NCBI GenBank assembly: GCA_025998575.1
Contig: BNWD01000010.1
Location: 1-18,515 of the forward strand
DNA length: 18,515 bases
Source: Alphaproteobacteria bacterium
GTDB lineage: Bacteria; Pseudomonadota; Alphaproteobacteria; RUG11792
Direction of reading: 5' to 3'
Below, one piece after another: positions 1 to 9,532 of this stretch. A program made the position numbers and the translations under genes. The stretch's first letter is position 1; every line of letters begins with the position of its first letter. Under the pieces are notes generated by a model. That model had not been told where the DNA came from. It ran no database searches and worked only from the letters and a program-made list of their open reading frames with translations.

Positions 1-228
1 ATATTATTATAACCGTATCTAAATTGCTAGCCCATATTTGAACAATATGTGCAACTATTATTTTTATAACGGCATCATTCAGAAATGCATACGTGTGTTC
101 TTTTCGTTAAATTTTACAGAGAATTATATAACATTTTGCGTTTAAAACGTTAACAGTGTTAATTTTTTTATTTGTCAATAACTTAAATACTTGGGTTTCA
201 ATTAGCAAAACTCTCTATCGACTACCTC
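1..228. other. AT-rich stretch with no gene seen
   Basis: This stretch lies downstream of rlpA, which is read on the minus strand. I find no convincing coding frame or RNA gene. On the minus strand there is a TTGACA hexamer (complement of 173-178), but the hexamer 17 bases further on (TGTTAA) is a poor -10. It could serve a gene beyond the left edge. No clear terminator for rlpA is visible. Confidence 0.5.
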
Positions 229-810
229 TCATCCTCTACTTCCTTTGTATGCGTGGATTTTTCTGCCGGCGATTTCTTGGAAGTATACCTGTTCCCATGA
301 CCTGCCGAACTGGTCTCGGCCTTTTCTGCAGTATCTTGATATATATGTTGACAGTGCCAAGCTGTCGGCGACGAGTGTTTTGATTCGGACTTGTGATGGC
401 TTAAAATTCCCTATTCCCAGTGCTTTCGAGGCGCCTTCAGACAGGTCGATAGTCCTGTCCCAATAATGGAATGGCCCGCGATCGGTGATGACGACGACGA
501 TAGATTTGCCGGTAATCAGGCTAGTTACCATAACGACAGACGGAAGTGGAAGCGTTCTGTGAGCCGCTGTCATCGCTAATCTGTTAAATTTTTCGCCGTT
601 TGCCATCGGTTTTCCGTGGCATTCCTTGCCGTAAAATGACGCGACTCCAACGGCATTATAATCATAAAACAACTGCGGGAAATGCCATCTGCCTCTGCAA
701 GAATACGGCTTGCAGGAGCGGCAAACAGGCCCCACTTTCGTTTTTTGCACACATCCAACAAGAAAAAAAGCGACCAACAAAAACGCAATTGTCTTATGCA
801 AAAATTTCAT
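229..810 (-). CDS. rlpA: RlpA-family septal lipoprotein / lytic transglycosylase
   Basis: The 193-residue protein has a lipoprotein signal peptide with lipobox LVGC (Cys20) and one double-psi beta-barrel domain at about residues 54-147. Conserved RlpA blocks are visible: GVASFYG (55-61), NGEKFN (71-76), AAHRTLP (82-88) and ITDRGPF (108-114). Glu73, His84 and Asp110 match the catalytic positions known from Pseudomonas RlpA, which cleaves glycan strands lacking stem peptides at the division septum. The C-terminal SPOR domain of many RlpA proteins is absent; about 45 basic, aromatic residues follow the barrel. The start is supported by GGAAGG four bases upstream of ATG. An outer-membrane lipoprotein facing the periplasm is the expected location. 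The upstream gap from the neighbour at 921 is about 110 bp, so it may have its own promoter, but I found no good one. Confidence 0.88.
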   Translation of the reverse strand: MKFLHKTIAFLLVAFFLVGCVQKTKVGPVCRSCKPYSCRGRWHFPQLFYDYNAVGVASFYGKECHGKPMANGEKFNRLAMTAAHRTLPLPSVVMVTSLITGKSIVVVITDRGPFHYWDRTIDLSEGASKALGIGNFKPSQVRIKTLVADSLALSTYISRYCRKGRDQFGRSWEQVYFQEIAGRKIHAYKGSRG

Positions 811-837
811 ATAACCTTCCAGAATTATATTCCATTA

Positions 838-902
838 TCAATAATAACATGCCTGACGGGCCTTTATAGAGTCAGATTCTCAATTTTAGAATGCCAGGCG
901 CA
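838..902 (-). other. imperfect intergenic hairpin
   Basis: Between the secreted protein gene and rlpA the minus strand can fold an inner stem ATTCT/AGAAT around a 7-base loop, with an outer pairing GCCTG/CAGGC. No U-tract follows. It may weaken read-through into rlpA or be chance; I cannot call it a terminator. Confidence 0.25.
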
Positions 903-920
903 ATTTTGTTTTCAGTTTAA

Positions 921-2078
921 TCACTGATGAAAAACAATAGCTTTCGCAGTTGCTCGTTCTTCAGGAGTTATTGGAGCTAGAGCAGTGTTTTCAAGATAAT
1001 TATTTAGCGAATCCCAAGTTATATTCATTATTTGCGGCATATACGGCAGCAGAGGGGAAGTAGAATTGTCAAAACTTTGGTAAATTCTTGAAGCTATTTC
1101 AAAAGCGGAAAGATTTGGCAAGTTAGGAAAGTGCTCTCTAACATCAATAGTTCCATTCAGAATAAGCAATGCAGTTAAGGAAGCAAGAGATTTGAGATTT
1201 TTAACAGTAAATAAATCGCCTCTAGCGAAACCGTTAATATATGCTTCTCTATTTACAGCAGAGTTATATGAGGCCAAAATTTTAATGATTCCCCATAGAT
1301 TAGGGTTATTAACAGGCTTCACGTTGAGCAGAGACACCAATTTATTGCCAAATTCCCACTTTATCGAAACTGCCAGTTTGCCATGTTTAAATAATGCTTT
1401 TTTACAGAAAAAACTGTTCCAGCACTTGTTTTCGTAAGCTGTAGTTAAAGTCCTCAGCTCGTCTCCATATATGTCACAAAATGCAGGATCATCAAAAAAA
1501 GCCAAATAACAGCGTAGAGCATTACTAGCAAATGATATTACTTCTGAAAAATATAAAGTAGGCGAATTCGCAATAACTTCATGAGTTAATGGCAATCTAA
1601 AGACAGTATTAATACCTCTTGGCACATCAAAAAGAAAACTAGGAAGCAAGCTCAAATTCTTTTTTAAATATACCTCAGGTGAAAATTCAGGCGAGACATC
1701 TAGTAATAATTCACGAACTTCACGTTTGTCTTTGCACAATGCTTTGTAGAAACTTGCGTTCATGCGTTTACAATAATCGTCATCTTTCCGAAAACGACTC
1801 CTCACAGAAGAAGCAAACCCAAAATATGTGTCTAAACATCCTTTATTTGCCGCACGATTAAGATGTTGCAAGCATATACCTGTAAGGCAAGGATAGTATA
1901 TCTTTCCTGGTTCCCGCAAAGGAATTAGCGCACGGCTAAGTTTATCGATATTTCGCTGTAAATCTTCGTCAGACATATTAGCAAATGGCCCCCCCGCAGG
2001 GACGGTTTCGTCTGTACAGTGGGCTGTTACGTTCGTTATTAACGTCATTAACAACACTCCTATTACCTTCTTCTTCAT
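921..2078 (-). CDS. secreted protein of unknown function with a Sel1-like motif
   Basis: This is a 385-residue protein I do not recognise. It begins with a Sec signal peptide: MKKK, a hydrophobic core, then VTA with likely cleavage near residue 19. The mature part has many cysteines (for example the segment around residues 63-98), which fits an exported protein. Near residues 70-82 the pattern LNRAANKGCLD resembles one Sel1/TPR-like repeat and closely matches FKKAADKGCLK in the gene at the right end of this window. The C-terminal third (pattern ALLILNGTIDVREHF and the ending TPEERATAKAIV) matches the decayed gene at 7566-8376, so it looks like an intact member of a local paralogous family. 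AAAGG lies about 9 bases before ATG. A consensus sigma-70 promoter lies upstream, so it is probably expressed. A role outside the cell or in the envelope is inference only. Confidence 0.8.
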   Translation of the reverse strand: MKKKVIGVLLMTLITNVTAHCTDETVPAGGPFANMSDEDLQRNIDKLSRALIPLREPGKIYYPCLTGICLQHLNRAANKGCLDTYFGFASSVRSRFRKDDDYCKRMNASFYKALCKDKREVRELLLDVSPEFSPEVYLKKNLSLLPSFLFDVPRGINTVFRLPLTHEVIANSPTLYFSEVISFASNALRCYLAFFDDPAFCDIYGDELRTLTTAYENKCWNSFFCKKALFKHGKLAVSIKWEFGNKLVSLLNVKPVNNPNLWGIIKILASYNSAVNREAYINGFARGDLFTVKNLKSLASLTALLILNGTIDVREHFPNLPNLSAFEIASRIYQSFDNSTSPLLPYMPQIMNITWDSLNNYLENTALAPITPEERATAKAIVFHQ

Positions 2079-2119
2079 CTTACAATACCTTTCTTAAAAA
2101 TAGTTAACCTACAAAACAA

Positions 2120-2148
2120 ATATTAAATCAATATATCACCGCTGTCAA
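2120..2148 (-). promoter_or_regulatory. sigma-70 promoter for the secreted protein gene
   Basis: On the minus strand TTGACA (complement of 2143-2148), a 17-base spacer and TAATAT (complement of 2120-2125) form a near-perfect housekeeping promoter. It ends about 42 bases before the ATG at 2078. It is the best promoter match I found in the window, and it drives an unrecognised secreted protein. Confidence 0.75.
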
Positions 2149-2362
2149 CAGTTTATTTTTAAATAATTTGAGAATACTTAAGATTTTAGATAAATATGAT
2201 GGCTGATTTTTTGCATTTTGAGAAGCAAAGTTTTGTTTATAAGCGCACATTTATAGTCTAAATAGAATTCTGCAGAAAACCATTTATATGTGAATTTTTA
2301 CTTTTATGAAATCATTTATTATTTTCCAAGGTAAAGAAGGCGTAAAAACAATTAATACTAGC
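2149..2362. other. AT-rich spacer downstream of ruvX
   Basis: This spacer lies between the promoter at 2120-2148 and the end of ruvX. I see no coding frame and no clear rho-independent terminator for ruvX. Confidence 0.4.
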
Positions 2363-2842
2363 TTACATATTAAACTCAGTGTAGTTCAGGAGTCCTTGGA
2401 GGATGAAGCTGGCGGCTAGTTTGTCTAGGTTTTGTTTTCTTTTTGTTAGGTTCATTTCTAGTTCTAGCAAGGTTTTGTTTGCGGCTACTGTGCTTAGTCT
2501 TTCGTCCCAAAACACGATATTTATGTCCATGTTCTTTTTCTCGAAGAAGTTCAGCAGCTTACCAGCGAAAGACTTCACTTTATCATACTGCAAACCTCCT
2601 TCTCCGCCGTTTAGAGGTTTCGGGGCGCCAATGACTATCAGCCCTACTGAATTTTCGTTAGCTATCCTCAGCACTTCTGAAAAAGCCTTGCTTGTTTCCA
2701 CGACTTCGAGAGGAGAGGAAATAATCCAGTTGATGTCGGAAATGGCGAGGCCTATTCTCTTGTTGCCATAATCGATGGCAAGAGCTCTGCTGATTCTCTT
2801 GTATTTAGCACATCTGAGATCTGTTATATCAGTAATTAACAT
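2363..2842 (-). CDS. ruvX: RuvX/YqgF RNase H-fold nuclease (Holliday junction resolvase-like, pre-16S rRNA processing)
   Basis: The 159-residue protein carries the YqgF RNase H-like fold. Visible motifs are IDYGNKRIGLAISD with acidic Asp24, the loop GAPKPLNGGEGG (72-83), WDERLST (112-118) and a late Asp140 in LDKLAASFILQ. These supply the acidic residues expected at the metal-binding active site. Family members take part in 16S rRNA 5'-end maturation and have been described as putative Holliday junction resolvases. About 20 residues precede the usual start, an extension also common in alphaproteobacteria. GGAG lies seven bases before ATG. The start overlaps the stop of a 33-codon reading frame that is a copy of this gene's own 5' end. 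It stands where rpsL is often found downstream of rpoC. Confidence 0.9.
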   Translation of the reverse strand: MLITDITDLRCAKYKRISRALAIDYGNKRIGLAISDINWIISSPLEVVETSKAFSEVLRIANENSVGLIVIGAPKPLNGGEGGLQYDKVKSFAGKLLNFFEKKNMDINIVFWDERLSTVAANKTLLELEMNLTKRKQNLDKLAASFILQGLLNYTEFNM

Positions 2843-2937
2843 GAGTATTCTCCATAAGCATCAATCCAAATGAGACGAGCATTGATGATTCTCTTGTATT
2901 GAGCGCATCTGAGCTCCTTTATATTAGAAATCAACAT
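2836..2937 (-). pseudogene. partial duplicate of the ruvX 5' end (copy 2), open as a 33-codon frame
   Basis: The translation MLISNIKELRCAQYKRI lines up residue by residue with the ruvX start MLITDITDLRCAKYKRI, and the frame goes on to IDAYGE against IDYGN before stopping. The stop and the ruvX ATG overlap in ATGTTAA, so ruvX translation could be coupled to it. A GGAAG lies six bases before its ATG. It is clearly a decayed tandem copy. Whether it is translated, or acts as an upstream leader frame for ruvX, cannot be told from sequence. Confidence 0.7.
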
Positions 2938-2945
2938 GGATATCT

Positions 2946-3036
2946 TCCATGTATGCAACTATTGAGCGCAGCTTTGAAAACACATTGCTCGTTTCCACAA
3001 CGGTACAATAGAATTCTGTATATCAGTGCTTAACAA
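2946..3036 (-). pseudogene. second decayed duplicate of the ruvX 5' end (copy 3)
   Basis: This stretch starts four bases beyond the rpoC stop. The minus strand reads LLSTDI, like ruvX MLITDI, then after a deletion and frame change VVETSNVFSKLRSIVA, like ruvX VVETSKAFSEVLRIAN. It is therefore a third copy of the ruvX 5' end with the middle lost. It explains most of the rpoC-ruvX spacer. No function is expected. Confidence 0.65.
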
Positions 3037-3039
3037 TTG

Positions 3040-6000
3040 CTAAACATTAACAGCTGCGTTGGACATTTGTTGATTGCTTTCTTTCATTCTTTTTTCATTT
3101 TCAGCTTCTTCTTTCCATAGCCTATAGACTCTACCAGTTCCTGCAGGCATCAAACGGCCTACAATCACGTTTTCCTTCAGTCCAGCGAGGTAATCTACTT
3201 TACCGCAAATGGCAGCCTCAGTCAGGACCCTAGTCGTTTCCTGGAACGAGGCAGCAGAAATAAACGATTCGGTCAGAAGCGAGGCTTTCGTTATTCCCTG
3301 CAATATAGGAATGGCGACAATCGGCCGCTTACCTTCGCGCAGTAACGCTGAATTCACATCAAAAAGCACTTTCTTGTCTATTTCCTCGCCCGTAATAAAC
3401 GTCGAATCACCAGGATTTTTTATCTCCTTTTTCCGTAGCATTTGCTTGACTATTATCTCAATATGCTTGTCATTGATCGGAACGCCCTGCAACCTATAAA
3501 CCTGCTGAATCTCGTTGATCAAAAGAACAGCCATAGCCTCGATTCCCAAAACACGCAAAACATCCTGCAAAACCAAATTCCCATCAACTAACACATCCCC
3601 TCTTTTGACGACGTCTCCTTCATGAACAACAACTGATTTCCCACGAGGAATCAGATACTCAATTGGTGGTAAATTTGAATCTTTGGCATGCTCAATAGAG
3701 ATACGTCGCTTGTTTTTATAATCCTTTCCAAAAATCACAGTTCCATCTATTTCAGAGATAATCGCCATATCCTTTGGTAATCTCGCCTCGAACAATTCAG
3801 ATATGCGAGGCAGACCTCCGGTGATGTCTCGAGTTTTTATTTCGCCTTTTGGAATTCTTGCAATTATATCTCCTGCCTGAATCTGATCTCCATTATTGAT
3901 ATCAATAACAGCATTAATAGAAAGCGAATATCGAGCTTCACTATTAGAAGTCAAAACCGGATTCCCTTTGGCATCCCTAATAACAATCATCGGCCTGAAA
4001 TTAGCAGTCGATGCAGATTGCTTCCAGTCTACAACAACCTTGCTTGATAGACCTGTAGTCTCATCAACAATCTCTCTTAAAGACTGACCATCAACCAAAT
4101 CGACAAAATGTGCATAACCAGGAACCTCGCAAACAACAGGAACAGTGTATGGATCCCACTCAGCCAAAATAGCCCCTGCTTTGACGTGATCTCCTGGCAT
4201 AACCTTCAAAACAGAGCCATATGGAACCTTATATGACAAACGTTCACGCCCATTTGAATCAATAATTGAGATCTCAGATTTTCTTGCAAGAACAATATTC
4301 TTTTTCGAAGAGTTGACGTGAGCTTCCATATTTTTGAACGCAATCATGCCGTCCATAGACGTCTCAATAGAGGACTGTTCAACGTTTTTCTGAGCGGCAC
4401 CTCCGATATGGAACGTCCTCATAGTCAGCTGAGTTCCAGGTTCACCAATAGATTGCGCCGCAATAACTCCAACAGCTTCACCAACGCAAACGACGGTTCC
4501 GCGGGCCAAGTCCCTGCCATAACATTTTGCACAAATTCCATACATGTTATCGCACGTCACAGGCGATCTTACCAAAACTTCATCAATTCCGGCGGCGATT
4601 ATCTCGTCCGTTTTGAGCTCGTCAATAAAACCGTTTCGAGGCAGAATCAATGCACCTGTATTTGGATTAATAATGTCCTGCGCTGTAAACCTACCAAGCA
4701 GTCGTTCTTTCAACGAAACAACAACATTAGATCCATCAAACATAGGCCGGAACAGAAGGCCTTTTGATGTGCGACAATCTTCTTCTGTGACAACGCAATC
4801 TGCGGCAACATCAACAAGTCTCCTTGTTAGATATCCAGAGTTAGCAGTTTTCAATGCTGTATCCGTCAAACCTTTTCTGCTTCCATGAGTAGAGATAAAA
4901 TATTCCAAAATATTCAAACCTTCTTTGAAGTTGCTTATAATTGGAGTTTCAATAATTTCGCCTGAAGGCTTTGCCATCAAACCTCTCATGCCTCCGACCT
5001 GCTTGAGCTGCGCCAACGAACCCCTAGCCTTTGAATCGAACATAACAAAGACTGAATTCGGTTGCTTTCCTTTTTCCGTTTTCGAAACGGCTTTCATCAA
5101 AACATTAGCAACCATGTCTCCGCACTTATCCCAAGCGTCAACGACCTTGTTATATTTCTCACCCTGAGTTATAAACCCGTCCAGATATTGTTGTTCAAAT
5201 TCAGCGACAATATTTTCAGTCTCTTTGATCAATTGCTTTTTTTCCTCAGGAACGACAAGATCGTCTTTTCCATATGAAATGCCAGATAGCGTCATATATT
5301 TGAACCCTAGAGCCATAATATGGTCTACGAAGATAGCTGTTTCCTTTTGCCCGCAACAAAAATGAATCTTGTCAATCAAAAGACTAATCTCAGAAGACGT
5401 CATGACTTTATTGACTATATCAAATGGTATATCATGATGTTTAGGCAATTTCTGCCCCAAAATAACGCGTCCAGGGGTAGTCTGAACCATTTTTTGCGTG
5501 ATTGTTCCATCAGCATTATAATATGGCATCAAAGTCTTGATTTTCGTGTGATAAGTGACTACATTATCTTCAAGCGCATACATAATTTCGCTTGGCCCCG
5601 ACATATAAACTAACTGATCATCAACCGGCTCGATTTTCATAGTCAAATAATAAACGCCCAAAACGATATCCTTTGACGGAACAACGATAGGCTTTCCATT
5701 AGATGGACTTAAGATATTGTTGGTTGACAGCATTAAGATTCGAGCTTCCAACTGCGCTTCCAAGGACAGTGGCACGTGAACAGCCATTTGGTCACCGTCG
5801 AAGTCTGCGTTAAATGCGGTGCAAACTAGCGGGTGCAGCTGAATCGCTTTTCCTTCAATCAAAACAGGTTCAAATGCTTGAATGCTGAGCCTATGCAGTG
5901 TAGGGGCGCGATTCAAAAGAACAGGATGCTCTCTTATAACCTCTTCCAAAATATCCCAAATTTCCGGTCTATCTTTTTCGACCATTTTTTTCGCGGACTT

Positions 6001-7188
6001 TATAGTGCTTGCCAAACCATATTTTTCCAATTTAGCATAGACAAACGGCCTGAATAGCTCCATAGCCATTTGTTTCGGCAGACCGCATTGATGCAATTTA
6101 AGTTCCGGACCGACAATAATAACTGATCTCCCTGAATAATCAACACGTTTCCCCAGAAGATTCTGCCTAAAGCGCCCCTGCTTACCCTTTAGCATATCAG
6201 CAAGAGATTTCAAAGGTCTCTTGTTAGCGCCAACAATAGCCTTGGCACCTCTTCTCTTATTATCAAATAACGCATCAACTGCTTCTTGCAGCATACGTTT
6301 TTCGTTTCGAATAATAATGTCAGGGGCGTGCAGCTCCATCAGTCTTTTCAAGCGATTGTTTCTGTTTATGACACGCCGATAGAGGTCGTTCAAATCGCTT
6401 GTCGCAAACCTTCCGCCTTCAAGAGCAACCAAAGGCCTAAGTTCCGGAGGTATCACTGGCAAAACCGTCAAAACCAGATAGGAAGGTTTTGCGCCTGTTT
6501 CCAAGAATGCCTTCAGTATTTTTAAGCGTTTGACTATTTTTTTCTTTCTAAGATCGACAACACCAAGCTCCAATTCAGCTTTTAGTTTATCGATTTCTTC
6601 TCGAAGATTGACTGCATCTAACATGTCTCTGATGGCTTCTGCGCCGATGCTAACTGAGAATGACCCTTCTCCATATTTATCCAACGCCATTTGGTATTCA
6701 TCTTCAGAGATAGTGTCCATATATTGAAAATGGCTAAATCCAGGTTCAATAACAACGTATTTCTCAAAATATAAAATCCTCTCTAGTTCCTTTATTCCTC
6801 GATCCAAAATCATTGAAATTCTGCTTGGAACTGCTTTCATAAACCAAACGTGAACAACTGGACAAGCAAGCTCTATGTGCCCCATTCGCTCTCTTCTGAC
6901 CCTGCTCACAGTCACTTCAACACCGCATTTCTCGCAAATTATGCCTTTGTATTTCATGCGTTTGTATCTGCCGCAATTGCACTCGTAATCCCGAACAGGA
7001 CCGAATATACGTGCGCAAAAAAGCCCATCTTTCTCAGGCTTAAACGTCCGATAATTAATCGTCTCAGGCTTTTTCACCTCGCCAAACGACCAAGACCTAA
7101 TCTCCTCAGGACTCGCAATCGAAATCCTTATGGCATTGAAAAGCTCTGTTGCATTAACGTTATCTCTCACTGTATAATTCTTCTTCAC
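3040..7188 (-). CDS. rpoC: DNA-directed RNA polymerase subunit beta'
   Basis: A full-length beta' subunit of about 1382 residues. Numbering from the GTG at 7197, the N-terminal zinc site is Cys73, Cys75, Cys88 and Cys91. The catalytic NADFDGDQ is at 463-470, with the three Mg-binding aspartates. The second zinc site is Cys808, Cys882, Cys889 and Cys892. The bridge helix is near 772-800 ([19 protein letters not shown]), followed by the trigger-loop region with [19 protein letters not shown]. The GTG three codons further in (7188) is the better start because GAGGTG sits about seven bases before it; the other GTG codons overlap the ribosome binding site. The gene is cut off from rpoB by 2.3 kb of decayed sequence, so it may need its own promoter. 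The usual partners rpsL-rpsG-fusA do not follow. Confidence 0.97.
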   Translation of the reverse strand: MKKNYTVRDNVNATELFNAIRISIASPEEIRSWSFGEVKKPETINYRTFKPEKDGLFCARIFGPVRDYECNCGRYKRMKYKGIICEKCGVEVTVSRVRRERMGHIELACPVVHVWFMKAVPSRISMILDRGIKELERILYFEKYVVIEPGFSHFQYMDTISEDEYQMALDKYGEGSFSVSIGAEAIRDMLDAVNLREEIDKLKAELELGVVDLRKKKIVKRLKILKAFLETGAKPSYLVLTVLPVIPPELRPLVALEGGRFATSDLNDLYRRVINRNNRLKRLMELHAPDIIIRNEKRMLQEAVDALFDNKRRGAKAIVGANKRPLKSLADMLKGKQGRFRQNLLGKRVDYSGRSVIIVGPELKLHQCGLPKQMAMELFRPFVYAKLEKYGLASTIKSAKKMVEKDRPEIWDILEEVIREHPVLLNRAPTLHRLSIQAFEPVLIEGKAIQLHPLVCTAFNADFDGDQMAVHVPLSLEAQLEARILMLSTNNILSPSNGKPIVVPSKDIVLGVYYLTMKIEPVDDQLVYMSGPSEIMYALEDNVVTYHTKIKTLMPYYNADGTITQKMVQTTPGRVILGQKLPKHHDIPFDIVNKVMTSSEISLLIDKIHFCCGQKETAIFVDHIMALGFKYMTLSGISYGKDDLVVPEEKKQLIKETENIVAEFEQQYLDGFITQGEKYNKVVDAWDKCGDMVANVLMKAVSKTEKGKQPNSVFVMFDSKARGSLAQLKQVGGMRGLMAKPSGEIIETPIISNFKEGLNILEYFISTHGSRKGLTDTALKTANSGYLTRRLVDVAADCVVTEEDCRTSKGLLFRPMFDGSNVVVSLKERLLGRFTAQDIINPNTGALILPRNGFIDELKTDEIIAAGIDEVLVRSPVTCDNMYGICAKCYGRDLARGTVVCVGEAVGVIAAQSIGEPGTQLTMRTFHIGGAAQKNVEQSSIETSMDGMIAFKNMEAHVNSSKKNIVLARKSEISIIDSNGRERLSYKVPYGSVLKVMPGDHVKAGAILAEWDPYTVPVVCEVPGYAHFVDLVDGQSLREIVDETTGLSSKVVVDWKQSASTANFRPMIVIRDAKGNPVLTSNSEARYSLSINAVIDINNGDQIQAGDIIARIPKGEIKTRDITGGLPRISELFEARLPKDMAIISEIDGTVIFGKDYKNKRRISIEHAKDSNLPPIEYLIPRGKSVVVHEGDVVKRGDVLVDGNLVLQDVLRVLGIEAMAVLLINEIQQVYRLQGVPINDKHIEIIVKQMLRKKEIKNPGDSTFITGEEIDKKVLFDVNSALLREGKRPIVAIPILQGITKASLLTESFISAASFQETTRVLTEAAICGKVDYLAGLKENVIVGRLMPAGTGRVYRLWKEEAENEKRMKESNQQMSNAAVNV

Positions 7189-7197
7189 GTTCACCAC

Positions 7198-7565
7198 CTC
7201 TTTCTTTTAGCCAACAAATTCCAATTTTTACAAATATTTGACGTTAAACCTGCATTACGTTTTTAAAGTTCATCAACGAAAAACACCAAAACTCTCGCAT
7301 TTAATTTTGATAACTAGCATTATATCTCCAGAAATTCTTAACTGAGCTTCTCATATTCTACACTTTTTTATACTTTTGTATACCAAAAATCTCTCCAGAA
7401 CAATCACTTTGACGCATATTTTTTGAATTTTCTATTAAATTCAGCGTTATTATAATTCACTTCCTTGGCATTTTCCATGCACCCTTAAAAACATCTTAAA
7501 TAAGTGACTTCCGATATTCTCTAACGTAGTTACGGTTCTGCGACATTAAACGCGTTGCGGATTGA
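7198..7565. other. AT-rich rpoC upstream region with no gene seen
   Basis: On the minus strand this is the potential rpoC leader. I see no coding frame here. Apart from the candidate -10 at 7319-7324 there is a second TATAAT on the minus strand near 7450, again without a convincing -35. Confidence 0.4.
7319..7324 (-). promoter_or_regulatory. possible -10 box upstream of rpoC
   Basis: The minus strand has a perfect TATAAT about 130 bases before the rpoC start. The hexamer 17 bases upstream (GCTCAG) does not resemble a -35 box, and there is no TGn extension. It is only the most plausible local candidate for separate rpoC transcription in a long AT-rich leader. Confidence 0.22.
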
Positions 7566-8376
7566 AAGGCTTATTTCAATGGAATTTTTGAGTCTTTCTC
7601 TTCACTGGGCCTTCTTAAAATTGTTGGTAAAAAGCAATTAGCATATCTGAAGATAAGTGAGCTACTTGTTGCATTGCGCGCATTACAGACTCTTATTTCA
7701 ATTGTTCTTCTCGAACAACGAGTTGACGAGAATTGGAATATTATAAATAGCCTTGCGAATGGCGATGAACAGTGTTTAGCGCTTATGAATGTGTTTGTAT
7801 GCTATGGCAACGCTTGGTGGAATGATAAAGACACAGGATGCAGTATAAACTAATTACTCCACAGTCTGAAAAATCTGTAAATTTTCGTGTGGACGATGCA
7901 AGTAGTAAGGAATTAATGGATTAATATGACAATTATTATCTGAAATTCCAAAATGAATTAGTAGCAGATCATAAATTTGGAATTGATCTTTTCAATTTGT
8001 TAAAAGATGTCAAGTTTTGTTATATGGTCTTGTAACTATGGTGTTTTTCGAATTTATGACAAAAATGCTAACGATTTCTGAAGCTCCTGAGAGATTACAA
8101 TATTTTTCCAATTCTTTTGGAGACTCAACTGTCGAAAAACATGCTCATCCGCTTATGTTCATTACTGCTTTTGTTGCATATCTTATTGCAACTTGCAAAC
8201 TTGATTTACGTAAATGCTTTAGTAACAAAACTATAACTTTACCTGCTATTAAGTCAGCAAATAGATTGAGCATAACTGTGGTAATTTGCGACTCACAATT
8301 AGATAAATTCGACAAGACATTACTTCATGAATTAACCAAAGAAGAGGAAAATAAGATAATTGCGAAAATATATTAA
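7566..8376 (+). pseudogene. decayed paralogue of the secreted protein family
   Basis: A once-continuous gene is now in three frames. One frame runs to about 7852 and includes NIINSLANGDEQCLALMN. The next, from 7829, reads MQYKLITPQSEKSVNF, has a TAA near 7922, and continues to about 8035. The last, from 8017, runs to TAA at 8374-8376. That last part has AYLIATCKLDLRKCFSN and ends HELTKEEENKIIAKIY. These line up with ALLILNGTIDVREHFPN and the ending PITPEERATAKAIVFHQ in the intact secreted protein at 921-2078. No signal peptide or good start is visible, so the 5' end is also lost. It lies inside the rpoB-rpoC interval and on the opposite strand to both. Confidence 0.65.
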
Positions 8377-8390
8377 ATTCTCATTGTTTT

Positions 8391-8422
8391 ACAAAAACCT
8401 GTTTTCAAAACTGGCTTTTTGT
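8391..8422 (+). terminator. rho-independent terminator-like hairpin after the pseudogene
   Basis: Fourteen bases after the pseudogene stop, a near-palindrome pairs ACAAAAACC with GGCTTTTTGT and CTGTTTT with AAAACTG. The 3' arm ends in a T-run. It looks like a retained terminator of the dead gene. Because of its A- and T-runs it could work in both directions and so hinder rpoB-to-rpoC read-through on the minus strand. Confidence 0.55.
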
Positions 8423-8782
8423 ACTTGCCTTAACTATATTTATAGCTTGATATAAAATGTCTGATTTCAAACAGAAGAATAATATTTGCCTATAATTTAA
8501 TTAGTATTAATAATTTTTATTTTAGCCACCGAAAGCAATTCAATAACATAGAAGCTTACAGTGTAGGTTAGGTCAGAAAGTAGCAAGCATTATTTTGAAG
8601 TATGGACAAAAGCCAGGCTAATATCTTTCAAAGTGAATTCCAATTCTGTATTTGTTCAAGCGGATTAATAAGTCATGGCTTCAGAAGCAACTAGTTAGCA
8701 TTCTTTATCATAACGTTTCTCTAGCTCTCTTTGTTTTGTAATGATAATATGAATTCGTTAAATATTTTAGAAGTTGTTATTT
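8423..8782. other. non-coding stretch, no feature recognised
   Basis: I see no open frame or RNA gene here. Weak resemblance to the extreme 3' end of rpoB may continue left of 8783 (around 8715-8782), but it is too diverged to claim. Confidence 0.35.
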
Positions 8783-8871
8783 ACTCATAGACTTTTGTAC
8801 TGCCTTCTACATCGTCTGATTTGATCGTCAACATTTCACGCAAAATGTGCGCCGCGTTATACTCCTGAAGA
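8783..8871 (-). pseudogene. duplicated rpoB 3' fragment, distal arm
   Basis: This 89-base block aligns without gaps to 9658-9746 inside rpoB, with 9 mismatches by my count (about 90% identity). It corresponds to the rpoB codons for [20 protein letters not shown] and the next few residues. It is the far arm of a partial tandem copy of the rpoB 3' end and is split from the other arm (about 9350-9525) by unrelated sequence. Confidence 0.88.

Positions 8872-9532
<661 letters not shown>

Noticed and set aside
8017..8376. A 119-codon plus-strand frame as an intact small gene
   Set aside because: Upstream frames with stops and shifts continue the same protein, and its end matches the C-terminus of a longer paralogue, so it is the tail of a pseudogene.
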